A stretch of 38,866 bases of DNA from M3007 sp032115775 (GTDB taxonomy: Bacteria; Bacteroidota; Bacteroidia; Chitinophagales; Saprospiraceae). Both the position numbers and the translations under genes were made by a program. Location of the stretch: contig JAUMBL010000198.1 of NCBI GenBank assembly GCA_032115775.1, forward strand, positions 1 to 38,866. The letters run 5' to 3'. Under the pieces are notes generated by a model. That model had not been told where the DNA came from. It did no database searches and saw nothing but the letters and a program-made list of their open reading frames with translations. Positions 8,600 through 15,687 of this stretch are shown here, in pieces. Each line of letters starts with the position of its first letter. Positions within the stretch are counted from its first letter, which is position 1.

Positions 8600-9838
8600 A
8601 TGACGGAACCATCACAACTGCTCTACGATACGGAACGATTCGTTGAAGATTATTTCAACCAAAACGTTGAACCGCAATTCGTCTTCCACAACCTGGAACA
8701 CACCGCCCAAACGGTGGCCGCGTCCAGAACGATCGGCGAAGGCTTCCGACTGCCGGAGCAGGAAATGACCCTGCTCCTGCTGGCTACCTGGTTCCACGAT
8801 ACCGGATACGCCGCCGGCCCGGCAGACCACGAAGAGCGCAGCTGCCGCTTCGCCGAAGCCTTCCTCCAAGATAAACTGCCCGCACACGATATCGCAACCG
8901 TAACGGCCTGTATCCGCTCGACCAAGGTGCCCCAAAAACCGGAAAGCCTGCTCGAACAAATCATCTGCGATGCCGACCTCAGCCACCTGGGTATGGAAAC
9001 GTACTGGGAACGCAACAGCCGCCTGCGCCAGGAATTTAACCTGACCCGCGGAATCCTTATGAACGACCAGGAATGGGTGGACTTTGAACTGAATTTCATG
9101 CTCAACCACGAGTACCACACCACCGTCGCCAAAGAACTGTTCGACAAAAGAAAAGCCAAACACATCCAACAACTGGTCAAACAAAAACACCGACTCAATC
9201 CCCAAATGCCGCTCTCCGAAGAGGAACGCGCGCTGATCGAACAAAAAGGAAAAGAAAAGGACGTCGTCGGAAAAGTCCTCAAAGAAACGGAAACCGAACT
9301 CAAACTCTCCCGATTCGGCCGCGGCGTGGAAACCATGTACCGAACAACCTACCGCACGCATACCAACCTCAGCCAAATGGCCGATAGCAAGGCCAACCTC
9401 ATGCTCTCGGTCAATGCCATCGTGATCTCTATCCTGATCTCTAACCTGCTGCCCAAACTCAACAGCGAAAACAAAGAACTCGTCCTACCCACCGTCATGC
9501 TCACGGCCACCTGCCTGGGCTCCATGATCTTTGCCACCCTCAGCACCCGCCCAAAAGTAACGGAAGGGAAAGTGACCAAAGAGGCCATCAAACAACGCAA
9601 AGCCAACCTGCTCTTCTTCGGAAATTTCTATAATATGCCGCTCGACGACTTCCAGTGGGGCGTCAATGAAATGCTGAAAGATCCCGACTTTCTGTACAGC
9701 TCCATGAGCCGCGATTTGTACTTCCTCGGAAAAGTCCTGGCGCAGAAATACAAATACCTCAGCATCTGCTACAATATTTTTATGTACGGACTAATTATAT
9801 CCGTGCTCGCTTTCGGTATTTCTTACCTGGCAAAATAA
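8600..9838 (+). CDS. HD-domain phosphohydrolase fused to Pycsar-effector-type (PycTM) membrane domain
   Basis: A 412-residue two-part protein. Residues 1-190 form an HD domain with its metal ligands in place: HNLEH (30-34), H66-D67 in WFHDTGY, and D124/D126 in CDADLSHLG. A charged, Lys/Glu-rich linker (about 190-240) leads to a C-terminal domain that resembles PF18967 (PycTM, the membrane effector of Pycsar cyclic-nucleotide defence): the segment VETMYRTTYRTHTNLSQMAD near 244-263, two closely spaced membrane helices (about 270-290 and 300-320), the FFGNF...W block and a last helix (about 387-410). No pyrimidine cyclase gene is beside it. It may sense or hydrolyse a nucleotide and act at the membrane; defence is one option, house-keeping signalling another. 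The next gene follows after 31 bp. Confidence 0.8.
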   Translation: MTEPSQLLYDTERFVEDYFNQNVEPQFVFHNLEHTAQTVAASRTIGEGFRLPEQEMTLLLLATWFHDTGYAAGPADHEERSCRFAEAFLQDKLPAHDIATVTACIRSTKVPQKPESLLEQIICDADLSHLGMETYWERNSRLRQEFNLTRGILMNDQEWVDFELNFMLNHEYHTTVAKELFDKRKAKHIQQLVKQKHRLNPQMPLSEEERALIEQKGKEKDVVGKVLKETETELKLSRFGRGVETMYRTTYRTHTNLSQMADSKANLMLSVNAIVISILISNLLPKLNSENKELVLPTVMLTATCLGSMIFATLSTRPKVTEGKVTKEAIKQRKANLLFFGNFYNMPLDDFQWGVNEMLKDPDFLYSSMSRDLYFLGKVLAQKYKYLSICYNIFMYGLIISVLAFGISYLAK

Positions 9839-9869
9839 ATCTCCTCTCCCACTACAAAATTCTCCCGGC

Positions 9870-10604
9870 TTGTCTGCCCTCGTCATTATACCGACTTACA
9901 ACGAAAAGGAAAATATCCAAGCGATTATCGGGGCGGTCTTCGCCTTGAAACAGGGTTTTCACATACTGATCGTGGACGACGGCTCGCCGGACGGCACGGC
10001 GGATATCGTACGCGACTTGCAGCGCATTTTCGACCAGGAACTCCACCTCCTCGAACGCGCAGGCAAACTGGGTCTCGGAACGGCCTATATCGCCGGCTTC
10101 CGATGGGGCCTGGAACGCGGCTATGACTATTTCTTCGAAATGGACGCCGATTTTTCCCACAACCCGCAAGATCTCCCACGTTTGCTCGCAGCCTGCCGCG
10201 ACGAAGGCGCCGACCTCGCAGTCGGCTCCCGCTACTGCCGGGGCGGTAACGTGGAAAACTGGCCCCTGGATCGTATCATCCTCTCCTACGGCGCATCGCT
10301 CTACACCCGCCTGATTCTCTGGATGCCCGTGGCCGACCCAACCGCCGGCTTTATCTGCTACAAACGCGCCGTACTCGCCGCCATTGACCTGAATAAAATC
10401 CGCTTCATCGGCTACGCCTTCCAAATCGAAATGAAATTCGCCGCTTATACGCTCGGATTTAAAGTGCGCGAAACGCCGATCACCTTTAAAGACCGGGAAA
10501 AAGGCCAATCCAAAATGTCGCTCCGTATTATCCGGGAAGCCATGTTCGGCGTACTGCAAATGCGCTGGCGCGCATTTTGGCATTCGTACCGCCTAACCAA
10601 CTGA
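9870..10604 (+). CDS. Polyprenol-phosphate mannosyltransferase (GT2, DPM1-like)
   Basis: A 244-residue soluble GT2 glycosyltransferase that would load mannose (or a related sugar) from GDP-sugar onto polyprenyl phosphate for use on the outer face of the membrane. Seen: IIPTYNEKENI at 6-16, the nucleotide-binding VDDGSPDGT at 35-43, the metal-binding DAD at 92-94 in EMDADFSHNP, and later the GSRY, DPTAGF and FKDREKGQSKM blocks typical of bacterial DPM1 homologues. No C-terminal membrane helices follow, so it is the short soluble form. The start is TTG at 9870; no ATG or GTG lies in frame nearby that would keep the beta-strand intact. It follows the HD-PycTM gene by 31 bp and its last 12 bp overlap the end of the convergent MFS gene. 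Confidence 0.87.
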   Translation: MSALVIIPTYNEKENIQAIIGAVFALKQGFHILIVDDGSPDGTADIVRDLQRIFDQELHLLERAGKLGLGTAYIAGFRWGLERGYDYFFEMDADFSHNPQDLPRLLAACRDEGADLAVGSRYCRGGNVENWPLDRIILSYGASLYTRLILWMPVADPTAGFICYKRAVLAAIDLNKIRFIGYAFQIEMKFAAYTLGFKVRETPITFKDREKGQSKMSLRIIREAMFGVLQMRWRAFWHSYRLTN

Positions 10605-11834
10605 TTGCTGCAAATCCGCACCCACCCGCATCCGCGCCTCCAGCCACCAAAAACCGGTAATGGTGAACAAAGCCATAAAACCCATCACCTGCCAAAGTAC
10701 GTCGTACCCCCAAACCGCAATCAACTGGGTGCCGGCCAACGGCGCTAATATGTTCGCCACCGAATAGGCCATGGTGTATAAAGCCATATACTGCCCCTGA
10801 CTGCCCTGCGCCTGCGCCCGACTGAACACGAAATTCGTGCTGAACGGCATCACGAATATCTCTCCAAATGACATGATCACCATATACACGAGCGCCGGAA
10901 TCATCCCGCTCCCATGATGCACGCTCAAAGCAAAATACGCCAATCCGTACAACAGCAACCCAACCCGAATATACGCCATCGGCGCGCGCCGACCTTCCAT
11001 CCGGTAAATTAACGGCATCTCCAGCAAAAATACAATCAACCCGTTGATGGCAGCCACCAACCCGATGCGCGCTTCACTCCAGTGGAAAATCTCTTTGAAA
11101 AATACCGGCACCGTCCAGATCAATTGCATAAAAACAATAGCGTTCAACACCGTCAACGCGCAAAAGGCCAGGAATGCCCGATCCAGATACGGAGAGGATC
11201 GAGGCGCCGCAGCAACCCCTTCCTCTAATTCAGCCGCCGCCGCCGCCCGCGCCGGAGGCGTCAAAAGCCACAGCAAAACCGCCGCAAACAGGCAGGACAG
11301 CCCGTCCACCCAAAATAACCAATGCCAGCCGATCGCAGCCAACAAGCCGCCCAACGCAGGCGCGACCGTCCAGCCCAGATTCACGGCCATCCGATACAGG
11401 GAAATGGAACGCGTGCGGGTCTCCGGGGTGCTGTGCCGCGCAATCGCCACCGAATTGGCCGGGCGAAATACCTCCGATACCAAACTTAGAAAAAAAACCG
11501 CGCCACACATCCACCAAAAATCCCGCAGGCTCATCACGACCAACAACATCAACCCGTTCAGCACCAGACTGGCCAACTGCACGTTGTGATAACCCAACCG
11601 ATCGGTCAGCCGACCGCCGATAAACGCCCCGGCCAAAGCGCCAAAACCAAAGCAGCCCATCACGTAACCGGCCTCGCGAATGCCAAAACCCAAATGCTGC
11701 GTCAAATACACCGTCATGAATGCGACCACCATAGCGCCACATCGGTTGATCAGACTGACCAGCGAAAGAAACCAGATCGTCGCAGGAATACCCAAGTAGG
11801 CGTCGCGCCAATGATGAAAAAGCCGGATAAACAT
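10593..11834 (-). CDS. MFS transporter
   Basis: A 413-residue major facilitator superfamily protein with about twelve membrane helices. The loop between helices 2 and 3 carries the MFS signature GGRLTDRLGYHN (near residues 74-85), and a charged, Ala/Glu-rich loop near 200-215 separates the two halves. Overall pattern suggests a drug or metabolite exporter of the DHA1/SetA-like kind, but the substrate cannot be read from the sequence. ATG start at 11834. Its stop codon overlaps the end of the mannosyltransferase gene on the other strand by 12 bp. Upstream lies a long AT-rich gap where its promoter should be. Confidence 0.85.
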   Translation of the reverse strand: MFIRLFHHWRDAYLGIPATIWFLSLVSLINRCGAMVVAFMTVYLTQHLGFGIREAGYVMGCFGFGALAGAFIGGRLTDRLGYHNVQLASLVLNGLMLLVVMSLRDFWWMCGAVFFLSLVSEVFRPANSVAIARHSTPETRTRSISLYRMAVNLGWTVAPALGGLLAAIGWHWLFWVDGLSCLFAAVLLWLLTPPARAAAAAELEEGVAAAPRSSPYLDRAFLAFCALTVLNAIVFMQLIWTVPVFFKEIFHWSEARIGLVAAINGLIVFLLEMPLIYRMEGRRAPMAYIRVGLLLYGLAYFALSVHHGSGMIPALVYMVIMSFGEIFVMPFSTNFVFSRAQAQGSQGQYMALYTMAYSVANILAPLAGTQLIAVWGYDVLWQVMGFMALFTITGFWWLEARMRVGADLQQSVG

Positions 11835-11900
11835 TGATTTTTTTTTCTTTTTTATTATTAAAATATTTAAATTTTAATGTATTTATAAAAAATGAATTAG

Positions 11901-11923
11901 GTCATTTTCATATAAAAAATGAC
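11901..11923. repeat. 8-bp inverted repeat before the MFS gene
   Basis: GTCATTTT (11901-11908) and AAAATGAC (11916-11923) are perfect inverted repeats separated by 7 bases, 67 bp upstream of the MFS start. A dyad of this spacing could be an operator; no regulator gene is adjacent. Confidence 0.45.
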
Positions 11924-12066
11924 ATCTTGCCGAACAGGCTTTTGTTTGTAATGCCGGAATTGCAAGGGCAACTCGCCCAACCGTAATCCTTCTTGGGAAA
12001 CCGCGGACAGGCGCCAAAAGTTTCCTTGTGCGCTAGCAAGCAAAAACAAAAGGTAACTGATTAGAC

Positions 12067-12092
12067 AAACCCCGAAGGGGTGACATTATTCT
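12067..12092. repeat. Short palindromic repeat CCCCGAAGGGGTGACATTAT, copy A
   Basis: The core is the hairpin CCCC-GAA-GGGG followed by TGACATTATTCT and preceded by AAA. Two more copies lie at 34492-34518 and 34538-34564, all in intergenic DNA and in the same orientation, so it is a dispersed repeat. Confidence 0.85.
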
Positions 12093-12180
12093 GCCGGTTA
12101 CGTATTATTGAGTTTGCGGAACGAATATTTGGGAACAATATCAGCCATTCGGTCGCTAGATAACTAGTTACAAACAAAAC

Positions 12181-12203
12181 GCCGGTTGCAGATTGCAGCC
12201 GGC
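12181..12203. repeat. 10-bp stem hairpin in intergenic DNA
   Basis: GCCGGTTGCA pairs with TGCAGCCGGC across the loop GAT, with one G-U type pair. It is too far (about 280 bp) from the proS stop to be its obvious terminator, and no T-run follows on either strand. It could belong to an unannotated small RNA. Confidence 0.5.
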
Positions 12204-12485
12204 GCCGTTCATACAATAGAAAGGATTAGTATCGTCCGATGATCGCAGATCGAAACGCGCTGTTCAAGCCGTATCCTGCGAATTTCCGCCGCTAAAATCT
12301 AAACTTTACACAGAAGCGCAAATTTTTATTGCAGTATTTTTATTGCAGAAAAAATATTTTAATTTGTTTTAATGCGTAATTTTTTATGCCATAAATACAA
12401 GTGCCATCCATGAGGCCGCCTGCCGGTTGATCTGCCTGCGCGCCGATTGCCGCAAAATTTCCAGTTTTCAACGCCGCGCAGACTA

Positions 12486-13952
12486 TCAATACGCCCGCGC
12501 AAACAGCACCCGACGATTGCTGGGTTTGCCGGTACGGACACACTTGCCGGCCTCCTCAGGCGCATCGAGCGGGATGCAACGAATTGTAGCCTTGGTAAGT
12601 TCCTTGATCTCCAGTTCGGTCGCAGTTTCGCCGTCCCAGTGCGCGGACACAAAACCGCCCTTGTGCTCCAGCGTATGCTCGAATTCTTCCCAGGTATCCA
12701 CGCGGGTGATGCGCTCGTCGCGGAATTGCTTCGCGCGCTCGAAGAGGTTGCGCTGAATATCGTCGAGGAGCTGCGTCACGTAGTTTGCAATACCTTCCAG
12801 GGGCGCATTTGTTTTTTCGCGGGTATCGCGGCGGGCGACTTCCACTTGTCCGGCATCGAGATCGCGCTGACCGAGGCCCAGCCGCACCGGCACGCCGATC
12901 ATTTCGTACTCGGCGAATTTAAAGCCCGGGCGGTTCTGGTCGTCGTCGTCCACCTTTACGGAAATGCCTTTCGCGCGGAGTTCGTCGGCGATTTGCGCCG
13001 CCACGCGCATGAGTTCGGGCGCCGGTTTCGGAATCGGCACGATGACCACCTGAATCGGCGCCAATTTGGGCGGGAGTACCAGGCCCTCGTCGTCGGAGTG
13101 CGTCATAATCAAGCCGCCGATCAGTCGGGTAGATACGCCCCACGAAGTAGCCCACACGTACTCCTGCTGGTTTTCTTTGTTGAGGAAAAGCACGTCGAAC
13201 GCCTTGGCAAAATTTTGTCCCAAAAAGTGCGACGTGCCGGCCTGCAGGGCTTTGCCGTCCTGCATCAAGGCCTCGATACAAAAAGTTTCGTCGGCGCCGG
13301 CAAAACGTTCGTTGGCCGTTTTATAGCCTTTAATCACCGGCATCGCCATGTATTCTTCTGCAAAATGAGCGTACACGTCCAAAATCTTCAGCGTTTCTTC
13401 CATCGCTTCTTCTTTGGTAGCATGCGCCGTATGACCCTCCTGCCAAAGAAATTCGGTCGTGCGAAGGAACGGGCGCGTACGCATTTCCCAACGCACAACA
13501 TTCGCCCACTGATTGATCAAAATAGGCAGATCACGGTAAGATTGCACCCATTCGCGGTACGTATTCCAGATAATCGTCTCGGAGGTCGGCCGCACAATCA
13601 ATTCTTCTTCCAGTTTCGCCTCCGGATCCACAATCACGCCGCCGCCATTCGGATCATTTTTTAACCGATAGTGGGTCACTACGGCGCATTCTTTGGCGAA
13701 GCCTTCCACGTGGGCCGCTTCTTTGCTCAAAAAACTTTTGGGGATAAACAGCGGAAAATAGGCGTTCACGTGGCCCGTTTGCTTGAACATCGCGTCCAGC
13801 GTATCGCGCATTTTTTCCCAGATAGCAAATCCATGGGGTCGAATCACCATGCAGCCGCGCACCGGCGACTCGTCGGCCATGCGGGCTTTTTGCACGATAT
13901 TCAAATACCATTTCGAATAATTTTCTGCGCGGGGAGTAATTTCTTTTGCCAC
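12486..13952 (-). CDS. proS: Prolyl-tRNA synthetase, archaeal/eukaryal type (ProS type 3)
   Basis: A 488-residue class II synthetase that charges tRNA-Pro. Motif 1 lies around VRGCMVIRPHGFAIWE (31-46), motif 2 around RWEMRTRPFLRTTEFLWQEG (including the RTxEFLWQEGH block) and motif 3 around GVSTRLIGGLIMTHSDDEG. The anticodon-binding domain starts at PIQVVIVPIP, and the protein ends with the extra zinc-type C-terminal domain and a terminal Tyr (LFARAY), which marks the archaeal/eukaryal form without an editing insertion. The start codon is GTG (MAKEITPR); no in-frame ATG lies just upstream. The nearest promoter element on this strand is at 14113-14120, which implies a leader of about 150 bases. 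Confidence 0.95.
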   Translation of the reverse strand: MAKEITPRAENYSKWYLNIVQKARMADESPVRGCMVIRPHGFAIWEKMRDTLDAMFKQTGHVNAYFPLFIPKSFLSKEAAHVEGFAKECAVVTHYRLKNDPNGGGVIVDPEAKLEEELIVRPTSETIIWNTYREWVQSYRDLPILINQWANVVRWEMRTRPFLRTTEFLWQEGHTAHATKEEAMEETLKILDVYAHFAEEYMAMPVIKGYKTANERFAGADETFCIEALMQDGKALQAGTSHFLGQNFAKAFDVLFLNKENQQEYVWATSWGVSTRLIGGLIMTHSDDEGLVLPPKLAPIQVVIVPIPKPAPELMRVAAQIADELRAKGISVKVDDDDQNRPGFKFAEYEMIGVPVRLGLGQRDLDAGQVEVARRDTREKTNAPLEGIANYVTQLLDDIQRNLFERAKQFRDERITRVDTWEEFEHTLEHKGGFVSAHWDGETATELEIKELTKATIRCIPLDAPEEAGKCVRTGKPSNRRVLFARAY

Positions 13953-14112
13953 GTTCGAATGCTGCTTGAGTGAAAATTAATGTTACTTTTGGCGGTTTCC
14001 GAGGTCTAATAAAAGGCATTTTAACATTTAAAACCCGCAAAACCGGGTAATTAAGCGAACTTTAACAAGGCCTCAGCGCGAGTTTAAATACTCGTTAACC
14101 AAAAAATGCGTG

Positions 14113-14120
14113 CAAAGGTA
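14113..14120 (-). promoter_or_regulatory. Bacteroidota -7 element for proS (minus strand)
   Basis: Reads TACCTTTG on the minus strand, an exact TAnnTTTG match, 160 bp ahead of the proS GTG. The leader between them contains short inverted repeats, for example CGAGT/ACTCG and CCCG/CGGG. It lies one base from a -7 match on the opposite strand. Confidence 0.6.
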
Positions 14121-14121
14121 A

Positions 14122-14129
14122 TATTTTTG
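14122..14129 (+). promoter_or_regulatory. Bacteroidota -7 element for the Trp/Asn-rich protein gene
   Basis: TATTTTTG matches TAnnTTTG, 46 bases before the ATG at 14176. It abuts the proS promoter element on the other strand, so the two promoters overlap and may compete. Confidence 0.5.
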
Positions 14130-14175
14130 AACCTGAATTCACGCGGATTGCATCTTTACTAAAACAACGTTCGTC

Positions 14176-15468
14176 ATGAAAGCAAAAAATAGTGTTTCGC
14201 TCTGGTCACTGGTCGCCCTGTTGACCGCCGCCTTCCACCTGCCGATATGCGCGCAGGATGACTTGTACTACGACCCGGATCGGGATATGCGCTCCCGCCC
14301 CACCCAACGCCAGGACGAAAGCCTGGTGACGCGCCGATATGAAGATACGGAATCTGGATACGACGACGAATATTACGACTACGAAGACGACTACGCCTAC
14401 GAATATGCCTCCCGAATCCGCCGTTTCCACCGCCCGGTAACGGTTGTGGACTATTACGACCCGTTCTTCGTGGACTTGTACTTCTACGATCCGTTTTTCC
14501 TGCCCGGCGCCAGTATCTACACCTGGGGCAATAACGACTACTGGACCTGGCGCCGCTGGAACCGCTGGAACCGCTTCAACAACTGGGGCTGGAACAATCC
14601 CTACGCGGGCTGGGGATGGAATTCCTGGAACTACGGCCCGGGCTGGGGCGGCAACTGGGGCTGGAATTCCTGGAATGCCTGGAATAACACCTATGTGTTC
14701 AATAACTACTACTACGACCCGTACTGGACCTGGAACGGCTGCAACCCTTATTACGGCAATAACTGGAACGGCCACCATTTCAACAACAACACGGGCGGCA
14801 ACAATGGCTACACGCCCCGTACCTACACCGGCGTGCGGCGAGGCGGAACCACCATCAAAACGGACGGCTACGCCCGCATCAACGACAACGGCCGCATCGT
14901 GGATAAAGGCGACCGTAATGTGCCGACCATCGAACTGCAGCCTAAAAATAACGGCCGCCAAATTGACAGCGACCGCGAACCCCTGCGCGCCGACGATCGC
15001 AACGCCGTGCCGGCCCGCGAAAACCGAAAACCGCCCGCCACACGCGGAAATGATTCGCCAACCCGCGAAACGCCCGCCACACGCCCAAACCGGGAACCGG
15101 CCCGGGAAGTGCGCCCGCGCACGGAAACACCCGCCGCACGACCCGGCGACGATGCGCCAAACCGCCCGTCGTATGACCGACCGACCCGGGAAGAACGCCC
15201 GGCTCGCCCGTCGTATGACCGCCCGGCTACCGAAGAACGCTCCAGCCGCCCGTCGTATGACCGCCCGGCTACGGAAGAACGCTCCAGCCGCCCGTCGTAC
15301 GACCGCCCGGCTACGGAAGAACGCTCCAGCCGCCCGTCGTATGACCGCCCGAGCGGCGGCAGCGATCGCCCGAGTCGCTCCGGCGGCGACACGCCCAGCC
15401 GAAACAACAGCCCGTCCGGCAATAGCGGTAGCAAAAACGCGCCCTCCGGCCGGGGCGGCCGGAATTAA
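14176..15468 (+). CDS. Secreted Trp/Asn/Tyr-rich protein with Arg/Pro repeat tail
   Basis: A 430-residue exported protein of unknown function. Residues 1-27 are a signal peptide (ending PICAQ). Next is a very acidic, Tyr-rich part (about 28-80, with YDDEYYDYEDDYAYEYA), then YYDPFFVDLYFYDPFFLPG, then a low-complexity region of Trp, Asn, Gly and Tyr (about 115-215, with WNRWNRFNNWGWNNP-like units), and from about 260 a highly charged Arg/Pro/Glu tail. The tail holds four 14-residue repeats of the type RPSYDRPATEERSS at residues 330-385 plus a half copy. The end is Gly/Ser/Asn-rich. Such composition suggests a cell-surface or matrix protein rather than an enzyme. Shadow frames on both strands are open only because of the biased codon content. 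Confidence 0.8.
   Translation: MKAKNSVSLWSLVALLTAAFHLPICAQDDLYYDPDRDMRSRPTQRQDESLVTRRYEDTESGYDDEYYDYEDDYAYEYASRIRRFHRPVTVVDYYDPFFVDLYFYDPFFLPGASIYTWGNNDYWTWRRWNRWNRFNNWGWNNPYAGWGWNSWNYGPGWGGNWGWNSWNAWNNTYVFNNYYYDPYWTWNGCNPYYGNNWNGHHFNNNTGGNNGYTPRTYTGVRRGGTTIKTDGYARINDNGRIVDKGDRNVPTIELQPKNNGRQIDSDREPLRADDRNAVPARENRKPPATRGNDSPTRETPATRPNREPAREVRPRTETPAARPGDDAPNRPSYDRPTREERPARPSYDRPATEERSSRPSYDRPATEERSSRPSYDRPATEERSSRPSYDRPSGGSDRPSRSGGDTPSRNNSPSGNSGSKNAPSGRGGRN
15163..15348 (+). repeat. 42-bp in-frame tandem repeat, 4.4 units
   Basis: Units begin at 15163, 15205, 15247, 15289 and 15331 (partial), each coding for RPSYDRP plus seven residues. Units 2 to 4 differ by only a few silent bases, which points to recent copy-number change; unit 1 is more diverged (PTREERPA). 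Confidence 0.92.
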
Positions 15469-15510
15469 GCGCATGGAAATGCGCTAAAAATGGAGAGGTT
15501 GTTTAAAAAG

Positions 15511-15537
15511 TATTTCGCCGCCGGAGGCGGCGAAATA
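15511..15537. terminator. 12-bp perfect hairpin downstream of the Trp/Asn-rich gene
   Basis: TATTTCGCCGCC and GGCGGCGAAATA are perfect inverted repeats around the loop GGA, 42 bp after the stop codon. The stem is GC-rich with AT ends, and A/T-rich sequence follows, so it probably works as a terminator or mRNA-stabilising end. Confidence 0.6.
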
Positions 15538-15545
15538 AAATGATG

Positions 15546-15600
15546 TTTAGGCGCCTGTTTTTTGATTTTTTCTAAAAAAATAAAAAAACAGGCGCCTAAA
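15546..15600. repeat. 55-bp near-perfect hairpin
   Basis: TTTAGGCGCCTGTTTTTT (15546-15563) is a perfect 18-bp inverted repeat of 15583-15600. After one mismatch (G15564/A15582) the inner arms ATTTTTT and AAAAAAT pair for seven more, leaving a 3-base loop. It sits 8 bp after the previous hairpin, 88 bp before the OmpP1/FadL start. It could be a two-way terminator, an attenuator, or a small palindromic mobile remnant. Confidence 0.8.
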
Positions 15601-15687
15601 TAAACTGTTTTTTCGTTTAAAAAGGCGTCAATAGCCTTGTTACACAACCCACTGCGCCACCCCAAAAAGCGCCACACAAATAGCGTC

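Larger units (their letters stand above)
11835..12485. other. AT-rich 651-bp intergenic region without a gene
   Basis: No credible ORF or known RNA was recognised. The part next to the MFS gene (11838-11900) is strongly A/T-rich and may hold its promoter. It contains a hairpin GTCATTTT/AAAATGAC at 11901-11923, a palindromic repeat copy at 12067-12092, a strong stem at 12181-12203, and a 13-bp direct repeat ATTTTTATTGCAG at 12321-12333 and 12335-12347. The rest shows nothing clear. Confidence 0.6.

Noticed and set aside
8600..10604. Complete Pycsar or other two-gene defence system
   Set aside because: The adjacent gene is a typical polyprenol-phosphate mannosyltransferase, not a nucleotide cyclase, and no other defence gene is near.
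12447..13664. 405-codon plus-strand open frame across proS
   Set aside because: It is the antisense of a complete, well-conserved prolyl-tRNA synthetase and shows no domain of its own.
13953..14111. T-box riboswitch in the proS leader
   Set aside because: T-boxes are not expected in Bacteroidota, and no T-box core sequence or long specifier stem was found, only short inverted repeats.
14206..15474. Long open frames opposite and out of phase with the Trp/Asn-rich gene (422 and 347 codons)
   Set aside because: They arise from the low-complexity, GC-biased codons of the real gene. The minus-strand product is an Ala/Val/Arg repeat without a signal or domain, while the plus-strand frame has a signal peptide and in-frame 42-bp repeats.
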